A stretch of 64,000 bases of DNA, taken from assembly GCA_003508835.1 (NCBI GenBank), contig PUFA01000084.1:7626001-7690000 (forward strand), read 5' to 3'. Positions 13,859 through 25,585 of the stretch are shown here, piece by piece. The DNA is from Eonycteris spelaea. Taxonomy: Eukaryota; Chordata; Mammalia; Chiroptera; Pteropodidae. Within the stretch, counting starts at the first letter, position 1; every line of letters begins with the position of its first letter. A program made the translations under genes and the position numbers. Under the pieces are notes generated by a model. That model was given only the letters and a program-made list of their open reading frames with translations. It had not been told where the DNA came from and searched no databases.

Positions 13859-13901
<43 letters not shown>
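13858..13901 (+). repeat. (TATC)n microsatellite
   Basis: About eleven uninterrupted tetranucleotide units, followed by CATCTCTCTC. Confidence 0.97.
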
Positions 13902-14079
13902 ATCTCTCTCTTCCCAATGATATATAATCACTCAGATAAAGACCACCTAGTTTAAAATTTTTTAATTTGCTGCAGAGAATGGTCTCTGAAAACTGGTTTT
14001 CAGTTAGAGGCTACCCTGCCCCCCCCCCCCACACACACACTGCTGCTCTGCACTTCCCAAGGTTCCCTTGAGGGCAGAA

Positions 14080-14300
14080 GGACAGTGCACCGGTTTTGGA
14101 GTCAGCTACACAGAGACTTAAATATTAGTTCTGTATTTACTACTTGTGTGATATGGAGAAAATACTTAATCTCACTGGACAATAATTTCTTTATTTCCAG
14201 AATGAGGATAGTGATACCTATCGTGGAGGTGTAAGGATTTGAGGTACCATCTGCCAGTGCATGGTAGTGTTCGGTAAATAACAGCTATTATAATGAAGGT
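14080..14300 (-). repeat. MIR SINE
   Basis: This is antisense MIR with TTTGGAGTCAGCTACACAGA, then TTATTTCCAGAATGAGGAT and the terminal AACAGCTATTAT. Confidence 0.7.
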
Positions 14301-16356
14301 AATGATGAGAGGGAAGAGAGGAAGGAGTAGGAGGATGTTGCCCTCCACTTTCTAAAATGTTTTTTGTATGTTTTAGTAAGGCTTGGCAGAACCTGACTGC
14401 TAGCCTTTATCCGAGCAGTATTAAGCTTGAGGTTGGGGAGAGAGAACTAGTGGTGGGGCAGGGGTGCAGAAGGGGTGGCTAACATTTAATATGTGATTTT
14501 CCTCTTGAAGCTCATATATACATAAACTCATGTCCCTTCTACTGCTGGGAAAAGCACAGTCACTGTAGTGAATTCAGCATCCTTTGAGAAGTCGAGGCTT
14601 GCTTGCATGTGTGTGTGTATGTATGTATGTATTGCTTAGAAGGACCAAACTTTACAAAGAAGGGTGAACAAATTCTTGTGTCCTCAATGGCAGCTAATCA
14701 TAGAATTTCCAGTTATAGCAGCAGGCTCTGGTTGCTTGTCAACTCTGGCAATTGTAGTCACTGTGAGATACGCTACAGATTGCAGAACAAATGTCCAGCT
14801 CCTTTGTGGAGTCATGGTGTCAGAGTGCACTGTCAAGCCACAGAGAGAGCTGCTGCTGTGGTCTGAACCTTCCAAAGTACAATGGGAAGGAGGGAGCCCC
14901 AGCTTACCCCAGACATGCCCTGAATGACAGAGCCATTTAGGGCCTGTCTAAGATGACATTCTGTTTGTAAACACATACTACTTGCCATACCACTTGACAA
15001 AATAAACCATCAGAAAGCCTGATGACAAATGACTAATGTTAAAAGAGGCCTGTACATCATTCCAGTGATGACTCCATAGGTGTCAATTAAACAAGGAAAA
15101 GACCTGTTCTGAAGTATGACCACCTGGCATTTCCCAAGGAGCTGCAGTCAATGGCTGATATAGTATAAGTGATCATAACTATAAAGATATTTAGCAGCCT
15201 TTTCTGTGCTCAAAAGCAACAAGAGCCCATGAGGACAAGGAACCTGGAAGATCTCCAAAATTAGAAGCAAGGAAGGAAAAAGCTGCATCTGAAGCCAGCA
15301 CTGCTCTTCCTCATGCATAGAAAGCAAAGATCTAGGGTTGAATGAGGTCATCTTTTAGCTACCAAAAAAGCAGACTGTTCCCAGAAATGCTGAGGAGTTT
15401 GTCTTATAGTCTAGGGGTGAAGTCAATTGTCATGTCACCAGGTGAGAGAAGGAATTGGCAGTAGTCCACTCCTTGCTCCTAGGAATACTTTCCAAGTACC
15501 AATATCTAGGACTTTGCCCAGTACACTAGGCCAAGATCATTGTAGTACGAATGTCCTTCGTAGAAACCATGCTTTTACTGTCTTTTGAGTGGAAGGAAGA
15601 GAACCCATTTAACAAATCTAATGAGCATAATGCCAAGGTATAAAACTCCTAGAAGAGAGACAGTAGCTGGAGCAGAAGTGCTTTTCAAGGCTGCGGTTCT
15701 AGGTCTGTCAGGCAGACACCTGTGTATATATAGACAAAGCTCCAAACACCACCACCTCATCACACCTAATGACTACCTGTGACAAGTGCTTGCATTCTCT
15801 ATTTCTGGCTTTTCCAAACACAAAAATATGTATCTTTACACTCAGTCCTGGTTCTGAACCTATTTTTAATGCTAATCTTTTTGTTTGTTTGTTTGTGTTT
15901 CTCTCTTTCTTTCTTTTCTCCAATATGCAAGGTCACCTAAGAAGGGAAATACTTTTCAATTTTAATTTTGATCCAGATCTAAATTAATGACTTTTTATTC
16001 ATTACCTTTGATCCCTTTTTTTTTTTCTGGATTCAAGTAAATGCAACCCTCACATACCCTGACCCCAACATTAGAAGATAATATTCTTAGAATAAGGTTA
16101 TCAAGTAAAAAAAAACAAAACAAAAAGACATAAACGGTGCTTCTATTCTGCTGAGTCCCTTTTGCCAGCCATGCAGTGTACTTAAATCTCTACAGTAGCT
16201 TCTTCGTTGTTAAGTTTTTGGTTTGGAAATAAAAAGAGGCTTAGTTAAGGTCACTGACAATTACTTTCTCAGCACAATAGAAAACAACCCAACCCATTAA
16301 CAACACTAAAATGGCAGAAGCAAACACGGTGGGAACAAGTAGGAAGAGAGGAATAC

Positions 16357-16519
16357 CTGGGATTGCCAGATTGGAAAGGGGCACGTTGTGGAGGTGAGGG
16401 GGCAGCGAGGCCATCCAGTCGGCATTGCAGACCTCCGATGATGTCTTTGTCCCGCTGGGGTTGGGGGAGCAGATGGTCCCCATCCTGAGTTTCCTCCTTA
16501 CCTTCCTAACTGCCAGCAT
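16357..16519 (-). CDS. PLCXD2: PLCXD2 first coding exon
   Basis: Phosphatidylinositol-specific phospholipase C X-domain-containing protein 2 belongs to a small family carrying only the PLC X domain and thought to hydrolyse phosphoinositides. The frame opens at the ATG at 16,519 with MLAVRKVRRKLRMG and runs 54 codons to NLAIP plus one base of a split Gly codon. It differs at about two positions from the human N-terminus as I remember it. The donor reads CAATCCCAG|gtattc, a good 5' splice site; past it the frame runs into unrelated intronic sequence with a stop at 16,241. The exon covers the basic N-terminal leader and the start of the X domain, up to the IPG before the catalytic His segment, which is in the next exon outside the window. 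A GC-rich promoter lies about 0.5 kb upstream. The start matches the human start and has G at -3. Confidence 0.93.
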
Positions 16520-17060
16520 CCCTCTCGGTCAGTCAACAAACTGCCCAGGTTCTGTCGAGTGCCACTCACTCAGTGATCATCATGCCCAGGCTCTCTAGAT
16601 ATTTCAGGTCCACCTTTGTCACTCCAGTCTTACCAAAATACCTTTCTGCCTGGGAGACGGGACAAATAGGTGGTTCCCTACCCCACAGCACCCGCAGTCC
16701 CCACCCTCTCAGGCCCAGCCGCTGTTCCACTCCTTTAATCTGCTCAGTCCTGGCTCCGTTAAACTTCTTATGTTCTGCTCTGGAGTCCTGGGAAGGCAGG
16801 CCCTAGAGATAAATCTTACAGAAACTGAACGTCCGACGAGCAGCCACGCCCGTAGCCACTTACAAGACAGGTGCCTACACAGCATATAGACAAGCCGGTG
16901 GCTCTATACATACGTGAGCTCCCAGACGCTCCATCACCAGCCTGATACAGGCTTCTATGTATGTCACTGGGCTGGCACCTAAACCCGGCCTGCCTGTGCT
17001 CCCTCCCCAGGCTCCTCCGCACACACTCCCCCTGCCCTGTGCTTCCTGAAGGCGCTCAGA
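16520..17060 (-). other. PLCXD2: PLCXD2 5' UTR (approximate)
   Basis: This is the region between the PLCXD2 start codon and the GC-rich promoter. It is inferred to be transcribed leader, possibly with its own intron. The transcription start cannot be fixed from sequence, so the right boundary is approximate. No upstream frame of note was seen. Confidence 0.5.
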
Positions 17061-17215
17061 AGAGTAACCGGCGGCACCCGGACTCTCGGCAGCCCCGCCC
17101 CGCACTGCCGGGCAGATTTGCCGGGCTAGGTGGCCCGTGATTGGCCGCCGGCGAAGCGCGCTCCGATTGGCCGCGCTGTCCGGGGCAGCCCCGCGGAGCT
17201 GCTTCCACCCTTCTG
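16980..17215 (-). promoter_or_regulatory. PLCXD2: CpG-rich promoter of PLCXD2
   Basis: This is the only clearly CpG-dense block in the window; most of the rest is AT-rich and CpG-poor. On the minus strand it carries two CCAAT boxes 26 bp apart (17,166-17,170 and 17,140-17,144, seen as ATTGG on the plus strand), each followed by a GC-rich segment. A GC box of the Sp1 type (GGGGCGGGG, 17,093-17,101) lies about 40 bp further on. No TATA box was seen. Order and orientation fit a TATA-less promoter firing toward PLCXD2 exon 1. Divergent antisense transcription is possible but cannot be judged here. Confidence 0.75.
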
Positions 17216-18825
17216 CTACCCCAGTCTCCTCCCACTGTTTCTCCAGTAGGTAGACACTGCAGAAACTGCAGCTGTTATCAGTAGGACTTCAGACAGGTCT
17301 CTTTCCTCAGGCTTTTCACCTAACCAGCACCTATAGATATTTCTTTTCTTCCTTTTTCCCCTCAACATGCATACACACACGCGCGCGCGCAATGGCAATT
17401 ACACAGTATTAAATTTTCACTAAACCACAGTGATAGCAGAACAACGAGAGGTAAAGAAGCTGAGAAAGGTTCAGTATCCTGTATTTGGATGACAACTTCA
17501 GGGATGGTTAATGTTTCAACCATTTCGTAATTAAGATTCACCTACACACCACTTATTCCCATTTCACAGAGGAAGAAATGATACTTTACATTGTATTGCC
17601 CTGTTATTTGAACCTTCTTCCAAATTGTTTGTCCCATTTGCTCTTCACAGTACCCCTTATGTGGGGGTGGGCAGGGAGAGTTGCTGGTACGATCCCCTTT
17701 TTACAGATAAAATGGACTTTTGGGAGCGGAGCAGTTCATATGGTAGCACTATTTGGAAATCTCATTTTGAATGAAGCTTATACGCACACTAACACATCTC
17801 CTGGCTTTCTGCAATGTCCCCTACTCCTTCGAATGGTACTTAAATCATAGAGTCTGTAATGGTATGAGAACTTTGCACACCTATAATCATAGGGAGATCT
17901 TGGCAAACTGGCAAATGAAAAAAAATCTGGCCTTAACGATGGGGCCTGGAAAGCTTCAGGCCAGGCTGCTCCTCAGTGATTCAAAGGGGGCATATGGAAA
18001 AAAGGAACAGCAGCCTTTGCTAAGAGAAGTCTGAAAGTTCATATAAAGATCTGTAGATCAGCTAACATTTAATCGCCATGCCCCCCCACCTCATTTCCAA
18101 GATAACTTTACAGCACCAGTGCCTGTGTCCCAGCCACCTTTCCATAGGCATAACTGCCACTGCATATTGTTCCCTTTCGACACGTTATTAAAATTTCCTT
18201 TTCCAGGCTGTTCTTAACATTCATGTAAGCATGCTCTTCAGATTTTTGAGCTGCATAATATCACCAAAAGTTTTCTTTTTTCATTTTCTGAAAGGAGTAT
18301 ACGTTGGTTAATAAAAAAATACACACTTCATCATGTATCTTCTGATGCTTAAAGGGCATTTCTACAGAGTGCTCTTTTTCAAGTACATCACAGGGCACTG
18401 GAAATATGTCACCTAGCTGTTTGAGTCAACAATTTTTTTTATTCCCTTTGAAAAATTACTCTTAGGAAATATCCCAAGATTTACTTTTAAAATGTCGCCA
18501 TTCTTATCTTCCCTTGAACTTAAAAAAATTTCTTTTAAAAAATTCCCAAAACAAAAATTTATGGAAGATGCCTAAGGCAAACAAAATGTATTATTTAAGC
18601 TCTACTGAAGAAATGTTCATTTCAATCCCGTTTTTGTTTGTTTGTTTGATTTGTTTTTTTAGCTCTTAATGGAAAGAGTGAGCATAATAAGATAGTTTGA
18701 ACTTTAGACTTAGAGATATCGCTGTATGAGAACTGGAAAACAAGAGAAGTGAAACCACTTCAGAATGAGACGTTTTATACGTCAGACAGCGTTTTCAAGA
18801 AAATGGTTCAAAACAAGACAACACT
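17216..18825. other. Intergenic, no gene seen
   Basis: This is the segment upstream of the PLCXD2 promoter, ending at the L1 target-site duplication. It holds a short CA/CG alternating tract (about 17,373-17,390) and AT-rich sequence. I found no exon, RNA gene or repeat I could name with confidence. Confidence 0.5.
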
Positions 18826-19239
18826 CTCTCCATATATTCTTCTTTTAAAAAAATAAATTTATTTAAATTAGTTTTAAGTATACAGTACATTGGTTAGACA
18901 TCTATATTGTTCATAAAATGATTCCCCAAATTGCCACCTCCCTCCGCAACCCTCCATATTAATGCTAACTACATTCCTTGTGCCATGCTTCCCATCCTCC
19001 TGCCCAACTATCAACTACTAATTTATACTTCTTTAATCCTTCACCCAGTTCTTCCTGTCCCCAACCCCCTCCCTCTGTCTGTCACCCAATTGTCCACTAT
19101 ATTTGTGAGTCTGTTTTTGATTAGTTTTTTTCTTTTTGTTTCTTAGATTCCACATATATGTGAAATCATATGGTATTTATTTTCCTCTGACTTATTTCAC
19201 TCAGCTGAGTAATATTCCATTGCATATATGAATCATAAT

Positions 19240-20950
19240 TTCTGTATCTAATCATCTGTTGATGGGCATTTAGGTTGCTTCCATATCTTGACTATTATAA
19301 ATTGTGCTGCCATGAATATTGACATGCATAGATCTTTACAAATTATTGTTTTGGTTCTCTTTGAATAAACACCCAGAAGTGCAATTGCTGGGTTAAAGGT
19401 AAATCTATTTTTAATTTTTTGAGAAACCTCCATACTATGTTACATAGTGGCTGTACCAATTTGTAATCCCACCAACAATGTATGAGGATTCGCTTTTCTC
19501 TGCACTCTAGCCAACACTTGCTGTTTTTTGATTAATTGATGATAGACATACTGGCAGGTATGAGGTGACATCTCATTGTGGTTTTAATTTGCATATGTCT
19601 GTTAACCATATTTCCTCCAAAGAGGAAATATGAAGTATCTGTTCAGGTCTTCTGCCTATTTTTTAATTAGATTGTTTGTTTTTGTTGTTGTTGTTGTTGT
19701 TGTTGAGTGGTATAAGTTCTCCGTGTATTTTGGATATTAACCCCTTATCAGATGTATCATTAGTGAATATTTTTTCCCATTCAGTAGGTCATCTTTTTGT
19801 TTTGTTGCTGGTTTCCTTTGCTGTACAAAAACTTTTTAGTTTGATGTAGTCCCTTTGTTTATTTTTTTCTTTTATTTCCCTTGCCCGAGGAGATATATCT
19901 GAAAAGAAATTCCTATTAGTAATAGCAGAGAGTTTATTGCCTATGTTTTCTTCTACAATTTTTATGGTTTCGGGTCTTACATTTAAGTCTTTAATTCATT
20001 TTGAGTCTATACTTGTATACTGTGTAAGAAGATGGTCCAGCTTCTTTTTTTTTTTTTTGCATGTATCTGTCCAATTTTCCCAACACCATTTATTGAAGAG
20101 AATGTCTTTACCCCGTTGTATATTCTTACCTCTTTTGTCATATATTAAGTGAGGGTATAGGTGTAGATTTCTTTCTGGGCTCTTTATTCTGTTCCATTGA
20201 TCAAAGTTTCTGTTTTTATGCCATTACCATGCTGTTTTGATTAGTGTAGGCTTATAATATAGTTTGATATCAGGTAGTGTGATATCTCTAACTTTGTTCT
20301 TCTTTCTCAAGATTGTCATGGCCATTTGAGTTTTTTCTATGGCTCCATATAAATTTTAGCATTATTTGTTATAACTCTCTGAAAAAAGCCATTGATATTT
20401 TGATAGGGATTGCACTGAATCTATAGATTGCTTTGGGTAGTATGGCCATTTTAACAATGTTGATTCTTACCCATGAACAGGATATATGCTTCCATTTATT
20501 TCTGTCTTCTTCAATTTCTTTTTTCAATGCCATCATTTTCCTGAAAACAAGTCTACTTTCTTGGTTAATTTGATTCCTAGGTATTTTATAGTTTTCTATG
20601 CAATTGTAAATGGAATTGTTTTCTTAATTTATCTTTCTAAAAGTTCATCATTGGTGTATAAAAATTCCACTGACTTTTGAATATTTATTTTGTTACCTGC
20701 TACTTTATTGAATTCATTGATCAGTTTTAACATTTTTTTTTGTAGAATCTTTAATGTTCTTTATAAATAGTATTATGTTGTCGGCAAATAAGGAGAGTTT
20801 TACTTCTTTCTTTCTAATTAGGATGCCTTTTATTTATCTTTCTTGTTTTATTACTGTGGCTAAGACTTCCAATACAGTGTTGAAGAGGAGTGGTGAAAGT
20901 GGGCATCCTGTCTTGTTTCTGATCTTAAAGAAAATGCTTTTAGCCTTTCT
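19240..20950 (-). pseudogene. L1 ORF2 remnant (RT to C-terminus)
   Basis: On the minus strand the frame pieces include [14 protein letters not shown] sequence near 20,900 (read as the RT motif before the palm), then SLFADNIIL around 20,770-20,800. The usual catalytic F/YADD motif is FADN here, so the second Asp is lost. Downstream the sequence covers thumb and C-terminal regions with many stops. It cannot make active reverse transcriptase. Confidence 0.8.
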
Positions 20951-21299
20951 CCATTGAGTATGATTTGTGTCCTAACATGTGGTCTATTCTTGAAATGTTC
21001 CATGTGCACTTGAGAAGAATGTATATTTTGCTACTATGGGGTAAAATGCTCTGAAAATATCTATTAGTTCGTCTGCTTTAGTGTATCTTTTAGGCCCATT
21101 GTTTCCTTGTTGATTCTTTGCCTGGAAGATCTGTTCATTGTGTCAATGGGGTGTTAAAGTCTCCTACTATGAGTACATGACTATTGATCTCTCTTTTTTA
21201 TGCTTCATGTTGTCCCAGAGATCTCTTAAACTATCCTCATTTTTTAAAATTCTTTTTTCTTTTTGTTGTTCTGATTGGGTATATTCAGCTACTTTCTAA

Positions 21300-21542
21300 T
21301 TAGCTGATTTGATCTTCTGCTTTGTTCAATCTACTGTTGAATCCTCCTAGTGTATTCTTTATTTCAGTTATTGTATTCCTCATTTCTGTCTGGTTCTTTT
21401 TCATGGTTTCTATGTCCTTTTTAATGTTTACTATCTCTTTGTTGAGGTTCTCATTGTGCTCATCCATTCTCCACATAAGATCATTGAGCCTCCTTATAAC
21501 CATTATTCTGAATTCTGTCTCTGGTAGGTTGCTTGCCTCCAT
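21300..21542 (-). pseudogene. L1 ORF1 remnant (coiled coil)
   Basis: An 80-residue frame starting MEASNLPETEFRIM and continuing through heptad-like repeats to NSRLNKAEDQIS matches the N-terminal and coiled-coil part of L1 ORF1p, the RNA-binding trimer. A stop then cuts it, and the RRM and C-terminal domains are absent. It is a fossil of the L1 at 18,842-24,303. Confidence 0.85.
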
Positions 21543-21545
21543 TTC

Positions 21546-24303
21546 ATTTAGTTTATTTATTTTTTTTTTGAGTTTTCTCTTGTTGTTTCATTTGTGGTAT
21601 GTTTCTTTGTTTTCTCATTTTATTAGCCTCTCTGTGTTCATTTCCATGTGTCAGGAATATTTGTTTCATCTCTCAGCCTTGGCCAAATGGCCTAATGTGG
21701 AAAGTGTCCTTTGTGGCCAAGTGGCGCACTCTCCCTGATCCCTTGTGCTGGGACATGACCTTTGTGTGGGTTGTGTGTGATCTTCTGTTGTTGCCAATCC
21801 TTTATTGTTTTTAGTAGATCAGTGGGTGGGATTGATATTCAGGTTGACTAATTGTGGGAATTGGCTGCACCCTCAAGATAAGAGTTGTTGTGTGGGGGCT
21901 GACCCCACTGAGTGGGATTTGCCCTAGCAGGCTTGTGTACTTGTTGCAACCACTCTTTGTGTATATTCCTACTGGAGCTACTTAGGAATTGCTCCATTGT
22001 GGTCTGGTGCCAGCCTTTAGATGTGTTGGTTTTGTGGCCTCTTGGGAGGGGCTCCCCCATAAGCCACGGTCAGCTGCTCCTTTTGATTGCTCAGGGCTAC
22101 TTGGTGAGAACTACAGAGCAGTCCGCTGATGGTTGTTGCCTATGCTGGATCTATGGGTAAGTGGAAGAGACAACACTGTAGGCAGCTCTCGGTTATCCCC
22201 CATCCCTGACCCAGGGCAGTTTAGCAGAAGGACCAGTGCTCCTCAAGGCCTAATACTGCCTATCAGATGCCTGTAAGTCTCTGAAACTGGATGAGCCTCT
22301 GGGTGATGTGCGTGTTGGATGGTGCAGGGACCCTGGGGGTCTCCTGGGTCTTATGAGTAAATTTCCCCCTGCCACTGCATGTCAGTTTACTTGCCCACAC
22401 TGTCTCTGTGCTGGCTGTACAAGTTTCCACTTGTAGCAAGGTCAACTGCTGCCTACCCTGGGCCTGAATGTGCTACCCAGGGGCAGCTGTCTATCAATGT
22501 TCAGTGGGCACTTTGTATACTAGATGGGGCAGGAGCTCAGGGAGTCAAGGGCCGTCAGGTCAATTCAGACCCCTGCAATCCCCTTAAGAGATATTGTAAC
22601 TCATACAGGCAGCAGTGGTCTGTCCACAATTGTTTTCTTCAAAATACAGTCACTGCGCTAGCTAAGGTCTGTTGCTTGCACTAACTGCTCAACCCCAGAG
22701 CCAAGCAGGGCACAAGAGGCTGCTTGTTAGTGGGCTGCAGGCACTTTGTGTCTTGGGTGAAGTGGAATCTCAGAGAGACAAGGTCCATTTGACCAATACA
22801 GACTCAGTTTTGCTGCAACTTCTGTGCCTGGGTGTTCCCACTGTAGGCACAGATCACAGTGTGCTCCCTGGACACAATATTGCAACTCTTGCAGGCAGCA
22901 AAGGTCTGCTGCCATTGATTTCCATGCGGTGCCCACCTTGTGCCAGTCAAAGTTTGTTGTCTGTGTGGATTAGGAGATCAGGAGAGGAGAAGGCTAGGAC
23001 TGTGGCAGTTCACTGTCAATGGTCCCCTTGGGGATTTGTGGGTAGGGTGGGCGGGTTCTCTGAGAGACAATGGCAGTCATATCAATACAACCTCGGTCTT
23101 GCTGAAAATTTGGTAACTGTTGTGAGTTCCCACAGAAGACCCAGATCACAGTGAGACCAGTTGCTGTCTGGGACTGGCTCACAGGTCCCAGATATCCACT
23201 TAAGTTCACGTTGGCAGCAGTGATCTGCCTAACCCTACCTCTGAAATGCTATTCACAGTGCTGGTTGCCTGTTAGAATGGAAATGTAGTTTACAGCGATG
23301 ATACTGTTGCTGGGATTGGAAACGCCTCACAGTGATGGCCGCCCCGCTGTAAACACTTTTGGTTCTGAATCACTCGGAGCTGGTGCAGCAACCATCCAGC
23401 AAGAAGTGCTCTGGTCAGTCTGCAGGTTGGGTGGGATGGGGTCTCAGAGAGATAATGGTAGCCAGATCAATTTAGCCTCAGTCTTGCTGCAAATTTGGTA
23501 ACATTGTGAGTTCCTGCAGAAGACCCAGCTCACAGCAAGACCAACTGCTGTCTGGGACTAGCCCATAGGTCCCCGATATCTGCCCAAGTTCATGTTGGCA
23601 GCTGTGATCAGCCTGACCTTATCTCTGAAATGTGGCTCACAGCACTGGTCACTGTTGCTAGGATTAGAAACTCCACTCTCAGTCCAGAGCTCCCTAATGG
23701 CTCTGTGAGAGGGGTTTGTAGATTGTCCCGTAGGGTAGCTGGACTAAGGTACAATGGTGGCTGCCTCTCCAACCCTCGTTAAGACTCCAGGCAATGGAAA
23801 ACTTTTTCAGAATGAATCCCGCGCAAGCCCCTGACCCACCGCCGACATTCTGGGTGAGCGTCCTCAGGTCAGAAAAGCTTTGCATGGGTCCTTTAAAGGG
23901 ATGCCTAGAGATTTAGTCGCGTTCCATCTAACCCAGATGGCCAGAATCCCCTCTAGTTTCCACAATCAGAATTATTGGAATCTCTTCTTCCCTGGGCTGG
24001 GACCCTGTGCTGGAGAGACTCCAGATGTGACCAAGAACCCCCTCTCCCTCAGGAGAGCCTCTGCAGCCTGCTTCTCCCTCCTGGTGATCCTCCACATCCA
24101 CAGGTGCAGGTCCAGCCCGATTTGTGACTTCGCCTCTCCTACCAGCTTTAATGTGGTTCCTTTGTATTAGATGTAGGTGTTATGATCAGCTGGACTTCAG
24201 GTGATTCTCCATGTTGGTTATTTTATAGTTTGGTTGTAATTTCAATGCGGTCCTGGGAGAGATGAACCCTGCTTTTACCTAGTCCGCCATCTTCCCCCAA
24301 CCG
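21546..24303 (-). repeat. L1 5' UTR with diverged tandem units
   Basis: This is the promoter and leader of the L1. The clearest repeated pair is 23,062-23,285 and 23,447-23,670: shared blocks include GAGAGA(C/T)AATGG, TCTTGCTG, AATTTGGTAAC, TTGTGAGTTCC, GAAGACCCAG and CTGTCTGGGACT, at a constant offset of 384-385 bp. Shorter related blocks begin near 22,523 and 22,757. Repeated 5' UTR monomers are known from rodent L1s, where copy number sets promoter strength. Any similar role here is inference. Confidence 0.65.
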
Positions 24304-24454
24304 CTCTTCATATATTCTTGAGTCAGTCCTGGAAGAAATCTGCAAGTAGAAACACAACATCTACTATAGTATTTGGCATATAGCAGGTGTTCAATAAATA
24401 TTTGTTAAAATGAGGGAGATGCTTGGCAAACGTGCTTTCTGGGTTCTATGCAGT

Positions 24455-24610
24455 ACCTTAGAGAAGTGCTTTTCACACTGTAAGTGTAAATCAATTATAT
24501 TCTGACTGAGTTGACCTCAGATGGGTATGAGGTCTGCATTTCTATAAATTTCAACCTTGTTAGATGCTGATGTGCTGGTTCAAATCACACTTTGAGTAGC
24601 AAGGCCTCAG
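24455..24610 (+). mobile_element. MER5A hAT-Charlie MITE
   Basis: It reads GAAGTGCTTTTCACACTGTA at the left, TCTGCATTTCTATAAATTTC in the middle, and GATGCTGATGTGCTGGTTC then CACACTTTGAGTAGCAAGG at the right. This is the MER5A order with diverged terminal inverted repeats. Confidence 0.8.
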
Positions 24611-25394
24611 AAAGCAGGCTCATATTTGATAGGTAGGATTATGTATTACTTTTTCTGTCTCTTTTCCAAGGTTTTATAATAGTTTATGTTACTTTTTTAA
24701 TTTTAAAATATTTGCATTAAAAATCCTAACTAAGAATCTTTAAATATTAGAAAATAATTTTTCTGTCATAAAATAGAAACCAAGTTATCAGTGGAATTTT
24801 TGTACTATTCCACAGATGTTTAGAAAAAAATAATTTTAAAATAAAAATTAATATTTCAAATTCAGATAGTTAATATTTTGTTATACATTGTATTATGAAA
24901 TTTATCAATGGGAAAGGATACTAAATTAATAAAAGCACTGAAATTTTAAAACAAGTCAATTTTCATGAATAATTATAACAAAATGGAGTGCTTATTATTT
25001 GGAAATTATTCTGATGGGTTATAGGAAGAACAGTTAAATAAAAGTTGGTATCTGATGAACCTCAGATAATATATAATCCAGAAGAAAAAAAGTCAATTAT
25101 GTGAATTACGAATTGTAATGTAAGGCTGAATGAATGGATAATAAAGTTCATGTGACAGACTATCAAATGTATGTATTTTGGTGGGGGAAGGGCCAAGAGA
25201 TCCATTATTATAGGAGGTGTAATTCAAGCCAGGGCTGGAATTCTAAGAGACATTTCTACAAGTGGAAAATGGGTGCAGGGTTCTGGAGTGGGAAAGGGAT
25301 GTGCAGCTGGGAAAACATAAGCAAAGTTGTAACAATGAACGGGAGATATGAAAAACAGAAAATACACTGGAGTGGCAGCACATAAAATAAGTGA

Positions 25395-25585
25395 GAAATA
25401 TGACTCATTTACTCTCACTGAACCTTCACAAGGACCCAGTGAATTAGGTAATATTTCTGTGTTCATTTTGCAAAGAATGCTGAAGCTTACTGGCGATATA
25501 ACTCTGCCCAAGATTTCATAACTTGTTAGTGAAAGAGCTGTGACTACAAGTGTCTTGACCACTGTGCAGTGGCTTCTCATTGTAT
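25395..25585 (+). repeat. MIR SINE
   Basis: It has CTCTCACTGAACCTTCACAA, then TCTGTGTTCATTTTGCAAAG and ACTCTGCCCAAGATTTCATA, in MIR order. Confidence 0.65.

Larger units (their letters stand above)
1..16356 (-). other. PLCXD2: PLCXD2 intron 1 (partial)
   Basis: This stretch lies downstream of the PLCXD2 exon 1 donor, so it is inferred to be the first intron, running off the left edge. I saw no further PLCXD2 exon: the next human exon continues with the catalytic X domain, and nothing here resembles it. The content is old repeats (MIR, L2, an ERVL-like LTR), one bat-type L1 3' end, microsatellites and unassigned AT-rich sequence. Open frames here are short and have no coding look. Confidence 0.75.
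18842..24303 (-). mobile_element. L1 retrotransposon, both ends present, internally deleted
   Basis: A 5.5-kb L1 in reverse orientation. It is bounded by a 16-bp target-site duplication with one mismatch: CTCTCCATATATTCTT at 18,826-18,841 and CTCTTCATATATTCTT at 24,304-24,319. On the minus strand its 5' end starts GGGGGAAGATGGCGGACTAG, containing the YY1-type AAGATGGC motif expected at an L1 start. From 5' to 3' it has a 2.7-kb GC-richer 5' UTR with diverged tandem units (about 21,546-24,290), an ORF1 coiled-coil remnant (21,300-21,542), a scrap of the endonuclease end (about 20,950-21,060), the reverse transcriptase region to the ORF2 end (about 19,240-20,950), and a 3' UTR with an A-rich tail. 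The end of ORF1, most of the endonuclease and the segment before the RT core are missing. It is inactive. Confidence 0.93.

Noticed and set aside
13858..13901. CRISPR-like short repeat array
   Set aside because: It is a simple tetranucleotide microsatellite without spacers, and the genome is vertebrate.
14603..14927. Overlapping open frames on both strands
   Set aside because: Three overlapping frames of similar length with no known motif and no conserved splice pattern; most likely random openness in a GC-richer patch of the PLCXD2 intron.
21322..21738. 138-codon plus-strand hydrophobic frame
   Set aside because: It is the reverse strand of the L1 ORF1 coiled-coil region, and the apparent membrane segments are an artefact.
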